From the NCBI RefSeq assembly GCF_010550605.1, contig NZ_JAAGNI010000156.1:1-38133 (forward strand): a stretch of 38,133 bases of DNA. Direction: 5' to 3'. This document shows positions 8,734 through 17,338 of the stretch, piece after piece. The notes under the pieces were generated by a model. That model had not been told where the DNA came from and did no database searches. It saw nothing but the letters and a program-made list of their open reading frames with translations. The position numbers and the translations under genes are program-made. How positions within the stretch are numbered: the stretch's first letter is position 1; every line of letters starts with the position of its first letter. Source of the stretch: Streptomyces sp. SID9727 (GTDB lineage: Bacteria; Actinomycetota; Actinomycetes; Streptomycetales; Streptomycetaceae).

Positions 8734-8756
8734 AACCGCATCACCGCAGGTCACAG

Positions 8757-8798
8757 CATGATCGGCCGTCGCCCTCTAGCGGGCGGCGGCCGATCGTG
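8757..8798 (+). terminator. strong hairpin terminator after the M6 protease
   Basis: The stem is 18 bp with two G-U pairs (8757-8774 and 8781-8798), and the loop is TCTAGC. It is followed by TTTAGG. It lies 24 nt after the protease stop codon and isolates the next gene. Confidence 0.85.
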
Positions 8799-8857
8799 TT
8801 TAGGTGCCCCTGTTCACTTTCTTATTGACACGATGTCTCACGGGGGAGCTCGTACGC

Positions 8858-9199
8858 ATGGCAGGCGGAGGATTCAGCAAGTTGCCGAACGGCAGTGTGG
8901 TCGTCGCGATCACCCTGCCGGCCCCGGCGGAGGGGCCCGGTCCGGGCGCCCCCGTCCGGGTCCTGGTACACGCGGCGAACCGGGCCCGCGCCCTGACCCG
9001 GCTGCGCAACCTGGGCCTGCGCGCCGTCTACCTCCGGGGCAACGCCGAACCGCCCACCCCGGACGAGATCACCGCCGTCCTGCACCACCCGGACGGCGTC
9101 CTGTGGCGCGCGAGACCCGGCAGCGCGCAGGAGCTCTGGCACCCCATCCGCGCCCTGCTCAGGCCCGCCCCACCGGCCGTCCCGGCCGGCAGCGGCTGA
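8858..9199 (+). CDS. conserved hypothetical protein, 113 aa
   Basis: The start at 8858 follows GGGGGAG at ideal spacing. The protein has no signal peptide or membrane segment. It begins MAGGGFSKLPNGSVVVAITLP and continues with a predicted alpha/beta pattern (VRVLVHAANRARALTRLRNLGLRAVYL). The C-terminus is Pro-rich. I recognise no family. It is convergent with the nicotinamidase gene, 10 bp away. Codon bias supports a real gene; the function is unknown. Confidence 0.7.
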   Translation: MAGGGFSKLPNGSVVVAITLPAPAEGPGPGAPVRVLVHAANRARALTRLRNLGLRAVYLRGNAEPPTPDEITAVLHHPDGVLWRARPGSAQELWHPIRALLRPAPPAVPAGSG

Positions 9200-9209
9200 C
9201 CCAGGCCGC

Positions 9210-9794
9210 TCAGACGACCGGCTTGCCGGTCAGCGTCACGCCCGCGCCGCGCAGCTCGGCCAGCGCCCGCTCCGTCGTCGCCTCGGCGACACCCGCGGTC
9301 AGGTCCAGCAGCACCTGCGTGGCGAAGCCCTCGCGGGCGGCGTCCAGCGCGGTCGCGCGCACGCAGTGGTCGGTCGCGATGCCGACCACGTCGACCTCGC
9401 GGACGTCCCGCTCGCGCAGCCACGCGGCGAGCCCGGTGCCGTTCTCGTCCAGCCCCTCGAAGCCGCTGTACGCCGCCGCGTGGGCCCCCTTGTCGAACAC
9501 CGTGTCGATGGCCCCGGAAGCGACCGCCGGGGCGAAATTGGGGTGGAAGCCCACGCCCTCCGTGCCGGCCACGCAGTGCGGCGGCCAGGAGTGCTCGAAG
9601 TCGGGCGTCGCCGAGAAGTGGTCCCCGGGATCGATGTGGTGGTCCCGGGTGGCCACCACGTACCGGTAGGCGGGCCGGCTCTCGCCGATCAGGTCGGTGA
9701 TGGCGGCGGCGACATCGGCACCCCCCGCCACGGCGAGGCTCCCGCCCTCACAGAAGTCGTTCTGAACGTCCACGACGATCAAGGCGCGGTGCAT
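9210..9794 (-). CDS. pncA: nicotinamidase (isochorismatase fold)
   Basis: The 194-aa enzyme hydrolyses nicotinamide to nicotinate. The catalytic triad is visible as Asp9 (VVDVQNDF), Lys102 (FDKGAH) and Cys144 (TDHCVRAT). The metal site is Asp51, His53, His59 and His73 (TRDHHIDPGDHF and PPHCV). The spacing matches M. tuberculosis PncA with a small offset. It lies 143 bp downstream of the nicotinate phosphoribosyltransferase gene on the same strand, so the two steps that turn nicotinamide into nicotinate mononucleotide are neighbours. Confidence 0.95.
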   Translation of the reverse strand: MHRALIVVDVQNDFCEGGSLAVAGGADVAAAITDLIGESRPAYRYVVATRDHHIDPGDHFSATPDFEHSWPPHCVAGTEGVGFHPNFAPAVASGAIDTVFDKGAHAAAYSGFEGLDENGTGLAAWLRERDVREVDVVGIATDHCVRATALDAAREGFATQVLLDLTAGVAEATTERALAELRGAGVTLTGKPVV

Positions 9795-9937
9795 GGTGGG
9801 TGTCCTTCGGGGAGTGGGGGAGCGGTACGGGGGACGGCCCCGAGCCTAGGGATTCCAGCGGGCCAATCAAGCGCGCCCGCGCAAAATCGGCGCGGTCACC
9901 CCACATCGGGGCCCGTCGGGCGCTTCACGACGCGCCG

Positions 9938-11266
9938 TCACACGTACTCCGTGGGGATCACCGCCTCGCCGCGCGACAACTGCATCGCCGACAGCGGCAG
10001 CCCCGCCCGCGCCGCGATGTGCCGGTCCCGCGCCGCGTCCAGGGGCTCCCGGGCCACCACCTCACCGCCCCGGACCAGCTCCACCAGCAGCTGCCGGCCG
10101 GCGAGCTCCTCCGGGACCGGGCCGGTGCCGATCACCTCGGCCTCGGCGACGCCCTCCTCGTCCAGCCGGCGCGCCGCCCACTTGCGGCCCCCCTTGGACG
10201 ACTTCGCGCCCATCGACTTCTTCGCGACCGGACGCAGCTCGTCGGCCGGGTCGCCGGACCCCGCGCGGGCGACGAGCTTGTAGACCATCGAGCACGTGGG
10301 GTGCCCGCTGCCCGTGACGAGCTGCGTGCCCACCCCGTACGCGTCCACCGGCGCGGCGGCCAGCGAGGCGATGGCGTACTCGTCCAGGTCCGAGGTCACC
10401 ACGATCTTCGTCCCGGTGGCGCCCAGCTCGTCCAGCTGCTGGCGCACCCGGTGGGCGACGAGCAGCAGGTCGCCCGAGTCGATCCGTACCGCGCCCAGCT
10501 CCGGACCGGCGATCCCGACCGCCGTACGGACCGCCTCGGCCACGTCGTACGTGTCGACGAGCAGCGTCGTACCCCGCCCCAGCGAGTCCACCTGGGCCCG
10601 GAAGGCGTCCCGCTCCGAGTCGTGCAGCAGGGTGAAGGCGTGGGCGCTCGTGCCGACCGTCGGGATGTTGTAGCGGAAACCGGCCGCCAGGTCGGAGGTG
10701 GTGTCGAAGCCGCCGATGTACGCGGCGCGCGCCGAGGCGACCGCCGACAGCTCGTGGGTGCGGCGGGCACCCATCTCGATCAGCCGGCGCCCGCCCGCCG
10801 CCGCCGACATCCGGGAGGCCGCCGCGGCGATCGCCGAGTCGTGGTTGAGGATCGAGAGGATCACCGTCTCCAGCAGCACGCACTCGGCGAACGAGCCCTC
10901 GACCCGCAGGATCGGCGAGCCGGGGAAGTACACCTCGCCCTCCGGGTAGCCCCAGACGTCGCCGCCGAACCGGTAGTCCGCCAGGTAGTCCAGCGTCGGC
11001 CCGTCCACGATCGCCTGATCGCGCAGGAAGCCGAGCATCTCCTCGTCGAAGTGGAAGTTCTCCACCGCGTCCAGGACCCGTCCGATGCCCGCGACGACGC
11101 CGTAGCGCCGCCCCTCCGGCAGCCGGCGGGTGAACGCCTCGAAGACCGAGCGCCGCCCGGCCGTCCCGGCCTTCAGCGCGGCCTGCACCATCGTGAGCTC
11201 GTACTGGTCGGTGAAGAGCGCTGTCGACGGCACGCCGACCCGTCGCCCGAGGTCCGCTGAGTTCAT
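9938..11266 (-). CDS. pncB: nicotinate phosphoribosyltransferase
   Basis: The 442-aa protein begins MNSADLGRRVGVPSTALFTDQYELTM, with the family's N-terminal signature TDQYELTM. Other conserved blocks are GDVWGYPEGEVYFPGSPILRVEG, ATEC-like segments replaced here by FAECVLLETVILSILNHDS, GTSAHAFTLLHD, RIDSGDLL and GVGTQLVTG. It converts nicotinate plus PRPP to nicotinate mononucleotide with ATP hydrolysis, the entry step of the Preiss-Handler route. The start is preceded by a short intergenic region shared with the divergent clpS gene (90 bp). Confidence 0.95.
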   Translation of the reverse strand: MNSADLGRRVGVPSTALFTDQYELTMVQAALKAGTAGRRSVFEAFTRRLPEGRRYGVVAGIGRVLDAVENFHFDEEMLGFLRDQAIVDGPTLDYLADYRFGGDVWGYPEGEVYFPGSPILRVEGSFAECVLLETVILSILNHDSAIAAAASRMSAAAGGRRLIEMGARRTHELSAVASARAAYIGGFDTTSDLAAGFRYNIPTVGTSAHAFTLLHDSERDAFRAQVDSLGRGTTLLVDTYDVAEAVRTAVGIAGPELGAVRIDSGDLLLVAHRVRQQLDELGATGTKIVVTSDLDEYAIASLAAAPVDAYGVGTQLVTGSGHPTCSMVYKLVARAGSGDPADELRPVAKKSMGAKSSKGGRKWAARRLDEEGVAEAEVIGTGPVPEELAGRQLLVELVRGGEVVAREPLDAARDRHIAARAGLPLSAMQLSRGEAVIPTEYV

Positions 11267-11356
11267 GCCGGGGATGCTACCCCTATTTCGTCAGAGTGAC
11301 GAGATGGGGGGTCCGGGGTGGGGCCGTTTGTGCGCCGGGCCCCCGCGAGTGGCAGC

Positions 11357-11671
11357 ATGGGACAGGTGAGCGTCGCCCCTACAGAGATCGAACGTCCCGA
11401 ATCGGCCGAGGACCACCTCGTCGTCCCCGAGCCCGACGTCCCCTGGGTGACGCTGGTCCACAACGACCCGGTCAACCTCATGAGCTACGTGACCTATGTC
11501 TTCCAGGCGTACTTCGGCTACTCCAAGGACAAGGCGCACAAGCTGATGCTCGACGTCCACCAGAAGGGCCGCGCCGTCGTCTCCAGCGGCAGCCGCGAGG
11601 AGATGGAACGCGACGTCCAGGCCATGCACGGCTACGGGCTGTGGGCCACGCTCACCCAGGACCGCACCTAA
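11357..11671 (+). CDS. clpS: ClpS adaptor for the Clp protease
   Basis: The product is 104 aa. The ClpS core is clear: [18 protein letters not shown], in which Asn-Asp forms part of the N-degron pocket, followed by [28 protein letters not shown]. ClpS delivers proteins with destabilising N-terminal residues (N-end rule) to ClpAP or ClpCP. The start is uncertain: the ATG at 11357 or the GTG at 11366, which has GGGA in front. The N-terminal 25 residues are a flexible acidic extension. The DUF2017 gene follows 53 bp downstream. Confidence 0.95.
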   Translation: MGQVSVAPTEIERPESAEDHLVVPEPDVPWVTLVHNDPVNLMSYVTYVFQAYFGYSKDKAHKLMLDVHQKGRAVVSSGSREEMERDVQAMHGYGLWATLTQDRT

Positions 11672-11724
11672 TACCGCCACCGCACGGCCCACCCGTACCG
11701 CCCGACCATCATCGGAGAGAACCC

Positions 11725-12309
11725 ATGGCCGGCCACTTCGAGGCCACTCCCGGCGGCGGCGCGGCCGTCGCGCTCGACGAGGTGGAGATCGCGATCCTGC
11801 GCTCCCTCGCCGTCCAGCTGCTCGAACTCATCGGCCCCGGCGACGAGCCCGCCGAGGGCGAGGACCCGCTCGCCGCGCTCTTCGCCGAGGGCCCCAGCGA
11901 GCCGCCCACCGACCCGGCCCTGGCCCGCCTCTTCCCCGAGGCGTACGGCGACGAGGACGACGAACTGCGCGCCGCGTCCTCCGAGTTCCGCCGGTTCACC
12001 GAGAACGACCTGCGCACCCGCAAGCGCGAGGACGCGCTCGTCGTCGTACGGACGCTCGACGCACTGACCCCCGCCGGTGACAGGGGCGCCGTCCTCACGC
12101 TCACCGCCGACGAGTGCCTCAACTGGCTCCGCTCGCTCAACGACCTCCGGCTCACCATCGGCACCCGCCTCGAAGTCGGCGAAGAGGACGAGGGCGAGGA
12201 GAGCTCGCTCTACCGGCTCCCGGACAGCGACCCCCGCAAGCCCATGGTCATGGCCTATCTCTGGCTCGGCGCGCTCCAGGAAACCCTGGTCGAGACCATG
12301 ATGCCGTGA
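11725..12309 (+). CDS. DUF2017 family protein next to clpS
   Basis: The 194-aa protein is acidic and helical, starting MAGHFEATPGGGAAVALDEV. The DUF2017 family is typical of actinobacteria. Conserved elements seen here are AILRSLAVQLLELI, LARLFPEAY, EFRRFTENDLRTRKREDALVVVRTL, ECLNWLRSLNDLRL and WLGALQETLVE. The start codon follows ATCGGAGAGAACCC, which contains a GGAGA ribosome binding site. The gene is probably co-transcribed with clpS, and from memory this pairing is conserved in actinobacteria. A role linked to Clp substrate delivery is inferred from that pairing only. Confidence 0.85.
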   Translation: MAGHFEATPGGGAAVALDEVEIAILRSLAVQLLELIGPGDEPAEGEDPLAALFAEGPSEPPTDPALARLFPEAYGDEDDELRAASSEFRRFTENDLRTRKREDALVVVRTLDALTPAGDRGAVLTLTADECLNWLRSLNDLRLTIGTRLEVGEEDEGEESSLYRLPDSDPRKPMVMAYLWLGALQETLVETMMP

Positions 12310-12626
12310 CACCGGGTGGCCGCCCGGCCACCGCGTCCGCTCAACGGACACTCAAATCCGAATAACGATCGCGTCACCTGAACGGTCTTTTTTGCAGCGC
12401 CCGTTCCGCCTTGTCCGCTTTTACTTGTGGTGTGCGCCACAAGACGTACGCCGGACCGCCTTCCCGCCCGTGGTAAATCTTCACGACCACCCGGGAACGA
12501 CACCCCTGTTCCCGGGTAGGCGCTATCAGCCGGTAACCACCGGCGGCACTCCATCCGTATCCGGGGGGATCAGGACCTGATCCGCGGCCGAAAGGCGCGG
12601 ATCGGCGTGGAGAAAGGCGCAAGCAC
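12310..12626 (+). promoter_or_regulatory. structured 5' region of the amino acid permease with clustered inverted repeats
   Basis: This 317-bp non-coding gap holds five perfect or near-perfect inverted repeats: 12424-12443 (CTTGTGG/CCACAAG), 12489-12517 (10-bp arms ACCCGGGAAC), 12529-12544 (GCCGGT-AACC-ACCGGC), 12568-12582 (GATCAGG-A-CCTGATC) and 12579-12603 (GATCCGC arms with an inner GCC-GAAA-GGC). The last two overlap and cannot form together. The last ends six nt before the GGAG ribosome binding site. A weak hairpin at 12315-12332 may end DUF2017 transcription. Confidence 0.5.
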
Positions 12627-14075
12627 ATGACATCGGCGCAGATCGACGACAAGGGGCCCGACGGCCCGCCCGCCGCGTCCGCGGATGCCACCACCTCGGC
12701 GGAGGGCTATCAGAGAGCACTCGGCGCCCGGCAGATCCAGATGATCGCGATCGGCGGAGCGATCGGCACCGGGCTCTTCCTCGGCGCCGGCAAGGCCATA
12801 GCCAAGGCCGGACCCAGCCTCATCCTGGCCTACGCCATCGCGGGTCTGGTCATCTTCTTCATCATGCGCGCGCTCGGCGAGCTCCTCATGTACCGCCCGG
12901 TCTCGGGCTCGTTCTCGGAGTACGCGCGCGAATTCATCGGCCCCTTCGCGGGCTTCGTCACCGGCTGGACCTACTGGCTGTTCTGGGTCGTCACCGGGAT
13001 CACCGAAGTCACCGCGGCCGCCCAGTACATGACGTTCTGGTTCGACATTCCGCAATGGGTGTCGGCCCTGGCCTTCACGATCATTCTCTACGGCGTGAAC
13101 CTCATCTCCGTGAAACTCTTCGGTGAGTTGGAGTTCTGGTTCTCGATGGTCAAGGTCACCGCCATCGTCGGCATGATCCTCATCTGCGCCGGAATCCTCA
13201 CCCTCGGCTTCTCCGACGCCGGGGACACCGCGAGCGTCACCCACCTCTGGTCCGACGGCGGCTTCTTCCCGCACGGCATCAAGGGCACCCTGATGACCCT
13301 GCAGATCGTGATGTTCGCCTTTCTCGCCGTCGAACTCGTCGGCGTCACCGCCGGTGAGTCCAAGGACCCCAAGACCGTCCTGCCCAGGGCCATCAACACC
13401 GTGCCCTGGCGCATCGCCGTCTTCTACATCGGCGCCCTGATCATGATCCTCTCGGTGGTGCCCTGGACCGAGTTCACGCCGGACGTCTCCCCGTTCGTCG
13501 AGGCCTTCAAGAAGATGGGCCTCGGCATCGGCGCCGGAATCGTCAACTTCGTCGTCCTCACCGCCGCGCTCTCCTCCTGCAACTCCGGCATGTACTCCAC
13601 CGGCCGCATGTTGCGCGACCTCGCGCTCAACGGCCAGGGCCCCAAGTTCTTCACCCGGCTCACCCGCAGCGGCACCCCGCTCATCGGCACCACGTTCTCC
13701 GCCGCGCTCATGCTCGTCGGCGTGTGGATCAACTACCAGTGGCCCGGCGACGCCTTCACCTACGTCGTCTCCTTCGCCACCATCTCCGGCATGTGGGCCT
13801 GGATCATGATCCTGATCAGCCAGATCCGCTACCGCCGCCTGGCCGGGCGCGGACTGCTCCCGCAGTCCTCCTTCCGGGCCCCCGGCGCCCCGTACACCAG
13901 CGGCTTCGCGCTGGCGTTCATCGCCGTGGTGATCGTGATGATGGGCATCGACAAGGACGCCAGGATCTCGCTCTACTGCGCCCCGGTGTGGGCCCTGCTA
14001 CTCGGCGTCTCCTACCTGGTCCTGAAGGCCAGGAACCCGGACGGCAAGGCGTTCGCGGACCGTGTGAAGCGCTGA
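12627..14075 (+). CDS. amino acid permease, APC superfamily (GABA/Asn/aromatic permease type)
   Basis: The 482-aa protein has 12 predicted membrane spans after a 30-residue hydrophilic N-terminus. The APC family 2.A.3.1 signature is clear: RQIQMIAIGGAIGTGLFLGAG, with the unwound helix-1 motif GGAIGTGLF, then RALGELLMYRPVSGSFSEYA. It is a proton-coupled importer of an amino acid. The substrate is unresolved, with Asn, GABA or an aromatic or basic amino acid as candidates. The start ATG follows GGAGAAAGG. The strongly structured leader suggests post-transcriptional or operator-based control. A terminator follows at 14109. Confidence 0.92.
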   Translation: MTSAQIDDKGPDGPPAASADATTSAEGYQRALGARQIQMIAIGGAIGTGLFLGAGKAIAKAGPSLILAYAIAGLVIFFIMRALGELLMYRPVSGSFSEYAREFIGPFAGFVTGWTYWLFWVVTGITEVTAAAQYMTFWFDIPQWVSALAFTIILYGVNLISVKLFGELEFWFSMVKVTAIVGMILICAGILTLGFSDAGDTASVTHLWSDGGFFPHGIKGTLMTLQIVMFAFLAVELVGVTAGESKDPKTVLPRAINTVPWRIAVFYIGALIMILSVVPWTEFTPDVSPFVEAFKKMGLGIGAGIVNFVVLTAALSSCNSGMYSTGRMLRDLALNGQGPKFFTRLTRSGTPLIGTTFSAALMLVGVWINYQWPGDAFTYVVSFATISGMWAWIMILISQIRYRRLAGRGLLPQSSFRAPGAPYTSGFALAFIAVVIVMMGIDKDARISLYCAPVWALLLGVSYLVLKARNPDGKAFADRVKR

Positions 14076-14108
14076 CCGACACCTTCTGACCAGCGACGTT
14101 TCACGATG

Positions 14109-14147
14109 CGGGCCCCCGCGTACCACTCCTCGGTACGCGGGGGCCCG
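14109..14147 (+). terminator. perfect 16-bp hairpin between the permease and mec
   Basis: The arms 14109-14124 and 14132-14147 (CGGGCCCCCGCGTACC) pair perfectly around a 7-nt loop, ACTCCTC. The hairpin starts 33 nt after the permease stop codon. There is no long T run, as is common in Streptomyces. It lies seven nt before the predicted leaderless promoter of mec. Confidence 0.85.
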
Positions 14148-14166
14148 TCGTCCTATCCTGGGCGCC

Positions 14167-14598
14167 ATGCTGACCATCACCCAGACGCTGTACGACCAGA
14201 TCGTCGCGCACGCCCGCGCCGACCACCCCGACGAGGCGTGCGGCGTCGTCGCCGGGCCCGCCGGCAGCGGCCGCCCCGAGCGATTCATCCCCATGCTCAA
14301 CGCCGCCCGCTCACCCACGTTCTACGAGTTCGACTCCGGCGACCTGCTCAAGCTCTACCGCGAGATGGACGACCGCGACGAGGAGCCGGTGATCGTCTAC
14401 CACTCGCACACGGCGACCGAGGCGTACCCCTCGCGCACCGACGTCACGTACGCCAACGAGCCCGGCGCCCACTACGTCCTCGTGTCCACCGCGGACACCG
14501 ACGACGCGGGCCCCTTCCAGTTCCGCTCGTACCGCATCGTGGACGGCGAGATCACCGAGGAGGAGGTCCGGGTCGTGGAGGCGCACCCGGCCGCCTGA
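14167..14598 (+). CDS. mec: Mec-type JAMM (M67) metalloprotease
   Basis: The 143-aa MPN+/JAMM protein has all zinc-site residues: Glu23 (DEACG) and HSHTATEAYPSRTD, with His79, His81, Ser89 and Asp92 in the pattern HxHx7Sx2D. In M. tuberculosis, Mec (Rv1334) removes the cysteine built on the C-terminus of the sulfur carrier CysO; mec, cysO and cysM are adjacent there as here. The gene appears leaderless: TATCCT at 14154-14159 lies seven nt before the ATG. A 374-nt stretch containing a leader-peptide gene separates it from cysO. Confidence 0.9.
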   Translation: MLTITQTLYDQIVAHARADHPDEACGVVAGPAGSGRPERFIPMLNAARSPTFYEFDSGDLLKLYREMDDRDEEPVIVYHSHTATEAYPSRTDVTYANEPGAHYVLVSTADTDDAGPFQFRSYRIVDGEITEEEVRVVEAHPAA

Positions 14599-14708
14599 CC
14601 ACCCCCGCAGTGGCGCGACAGGGCCGCGCGCACCGGGCCCTGTCCGCCCACCGAACGCCGACCATCCACTAGGTGAGATCACACTCCGAATCCCCGACCG
14701 GGAATCGA

Positions 14709-14714
14709 TACGAT
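14709..14714 (+). promoter_or_regulatory. leaderless -10 box (TACGAT) for the Cys leader peptide
   Basis: TACGAT ends six nt before the ATG at 14721, the spacing expected if transcription starts at the A of the start codon. No good -35 element is visible at 17-19 nt upstream. Confidence 0.55.
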
Positions 14715-14720
14715 GACCGC

Positions 14721-16201
<1,481 letters not shown>

Positions 16202-16228
16202 CCCGTTTCCTGGGGCGCCGCCCCCGTA

Positions 16229-16260
16229 CCCCCGTTGCCGCACCCCCGCGGCAACGGGGG
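16229..16260 (+). terminator. intrinsic terminator after cysM
   Basis: Perfect 13-bp arms (16229-16241, 16248-16260; CCCCCGTTGCCGC) enclose a 6-nt loop, ACCCCC. TTCTGTCATT follows. It starts 27 nt after the cysM stop codon. Confidence 0.85.
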
Positions 16261-16274
16261 TTCTGTCATTCGCG

Positions 16275-16352
16275 CCGCACGATCCAGCCCCTCCGGCGTC
16301 CGAGGAGCCGGGGCCGGGGGCGGACCCCCGGTTTCGGGAAGGGCCGGGGAGG
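16275..16352 (+). repeat. dispersed Streptomyces intergenic repeat element
   Basis: The stretch reads CCAGCCCCTCCGGCG, then GAGGAGCCGGGGCC, then GGGGGCGGACCCCCGG and GTTTCGGGAAGGG. It resembles an intergenic repeat that I recall as very common in Streptomyces genomes (AGCCCCTCCGGCG - GAGGAG - GGGGGCGG - CCCCCGGTTTCGGGAAGGG). It lies between the cysM terminator and the promoter region of the MBL gene. The exact ends are not defined. Confidence 0.6.
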
Positions 16353-16508
16353 GGAACGCCACCCGAACCGGTGACAGCGCAGGTGAGTTCCCCCACAACG
16401 AGCCACCCCGAAGGAGCGACCCGCACTTTCGCGCCTTACGCTCAACAAACCGCACCGCGCGAACCGCACGAACCCTCCCCGTTCCCACGTCTCGGAGGTT
16501 CACGCTCC

Positions 16509-17261
16509 ATGAAGCTCACCGTCGTCGGCTGCTCCGGCTCGTTCCCCTCCCCGGGAGCGGCATGCTCGAGCTACCTCGTAGAGGCCGACGGCTTCAGGCT
16601 GCTCCTCGACATGGGCAACGGCGCCCTCGGCGAGCTGCAGCGCCACGTCGGTCTCTACGACCTCGACGCGATCTTCCTCAGCCACCTGCACGCCGACCAC
16701 TGCATCGACATGTGCGCGTACTTCGTCGTCCGGTACTACCCGCACGGCGGCGACCGCCCCGCCCGCCTCCCGGTCTACGGCCCCGAGGGCACGGAACAGC
16801 GGCTCACCACCGCGCACGCGGACACCCCGTCCGACCACGCGATGAGCGAGGTCTTCGACTTCCACACGCTGAAGCCGGGCTGGTTCGAGATCGGCCCCTT
16901 CTCGGTGCGCACGGAGAAGCTCCGGCACCCCGTGGACACGTACGGCATCCGCATCGAGCACGGCGGCTCCTCGCTCACGTACTCCGGCGACACCGGCACC
17001 TGCGAGGCCCTGGACGAGCTGGCCGAGGGCACCGACCTCTTCCTCTGCGAGGCGTCCTTCGTGCACGGCAAGGAGGACATCCCGGACCTCCACCTCAACG
17101 GCCGCGAGGCCGGCGAGCTGGCGGCCCGGGCGGACGTCGGACGGCTGGTGCTCACCCACATCCCGCCGTGGACCGACGCCGAGCGCAACCTCGCCGACGC
17201 CCGCGAGGTCTTCACCGGCCCGACGGAACTCGCGGTCCCGGGCGCGGTGTACCAGCTCTGA
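16509..17261 (+). CDS. MBL-fold metallo-hydrolase (RNase Z-like subgroup)
   Basis: The 250-aa protein begins MKLTVVGCSGSFPSPGAACS, typical of the RNase Z/PhnP-like branch. The metal ligands are HLHADH (residues 59-64), His140, Asp161 (YSGDTGTC) and His217 (LTHIPPW). GVR-type exosite arms of tRNase Z are absent and the length is short, so a phosphodiesterase or a small-molecule hydrolase is as likely as tRNA processing. The ATG at 16509 follows CGGAGG. The gene converges with nagE2 and shares a bidirectional terminator with it. Confidence 0.88.
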   Translation: MKLTVVGCSGSFPSPGAACSSYLVEADGFRLLLDMGNGALGELQRHVGLYDLDAIFLSHLHADHCIDMCAYFVVRYYPHGGDRPARLPVYGPEGTEQRLTTAHADTPSDHAMSEVFDFHTLKPGWFEIGPFSVRTEKLRHPVDTYGIRIEHGGSSLTYSGDTGTCEALDELAEGTDLFLCEASFVHGKEDIPDLHLNGREAGELAARADVGRLVLTHIPPWTDAERNLADAREVFTGPTELAVPGAVYQL

Positions 17262-17284
17262 GCGGTGCGCTCGTGCGCGTACGA

Positions 17285-17322
17285 CGAAGCCCTCACCTTC
17301 CGCCGGGAAGGTGAGGGCTTCG
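17285..17322. terminator. bidirectional terminator between the MBL gene and nagE2
   Basis: A perfect 17-bp stem (17285-17301 and 17306-17322, CGAAGCCCTCACCTTCC) carries the tetraloop GCCG. It lies between two convergent genes, 24 nt after one stop codon and 17 nt after the other. Confidence 0.9.
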
Positions 17323-17338
17323 AGCCGTCGGGCCGGAC

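Noticed and set aside
6217..8754. 845-aa open frame on the minus strand opposite the M6 protease
   Set aside because: It mirrors the codon pattern of the real gene on the opposite strand (Val/Leu/Gly/Arg-rich, no motif), has no ribosome binding site, and the protease is unmistakable.
16266..16470. Short minus-strand frame (67 aa) between cysM and the MBL gene
   Set aside because: It lies on the dispersed repeat element, has no ribosome binding site and is Arg/Pro-rich by composition.
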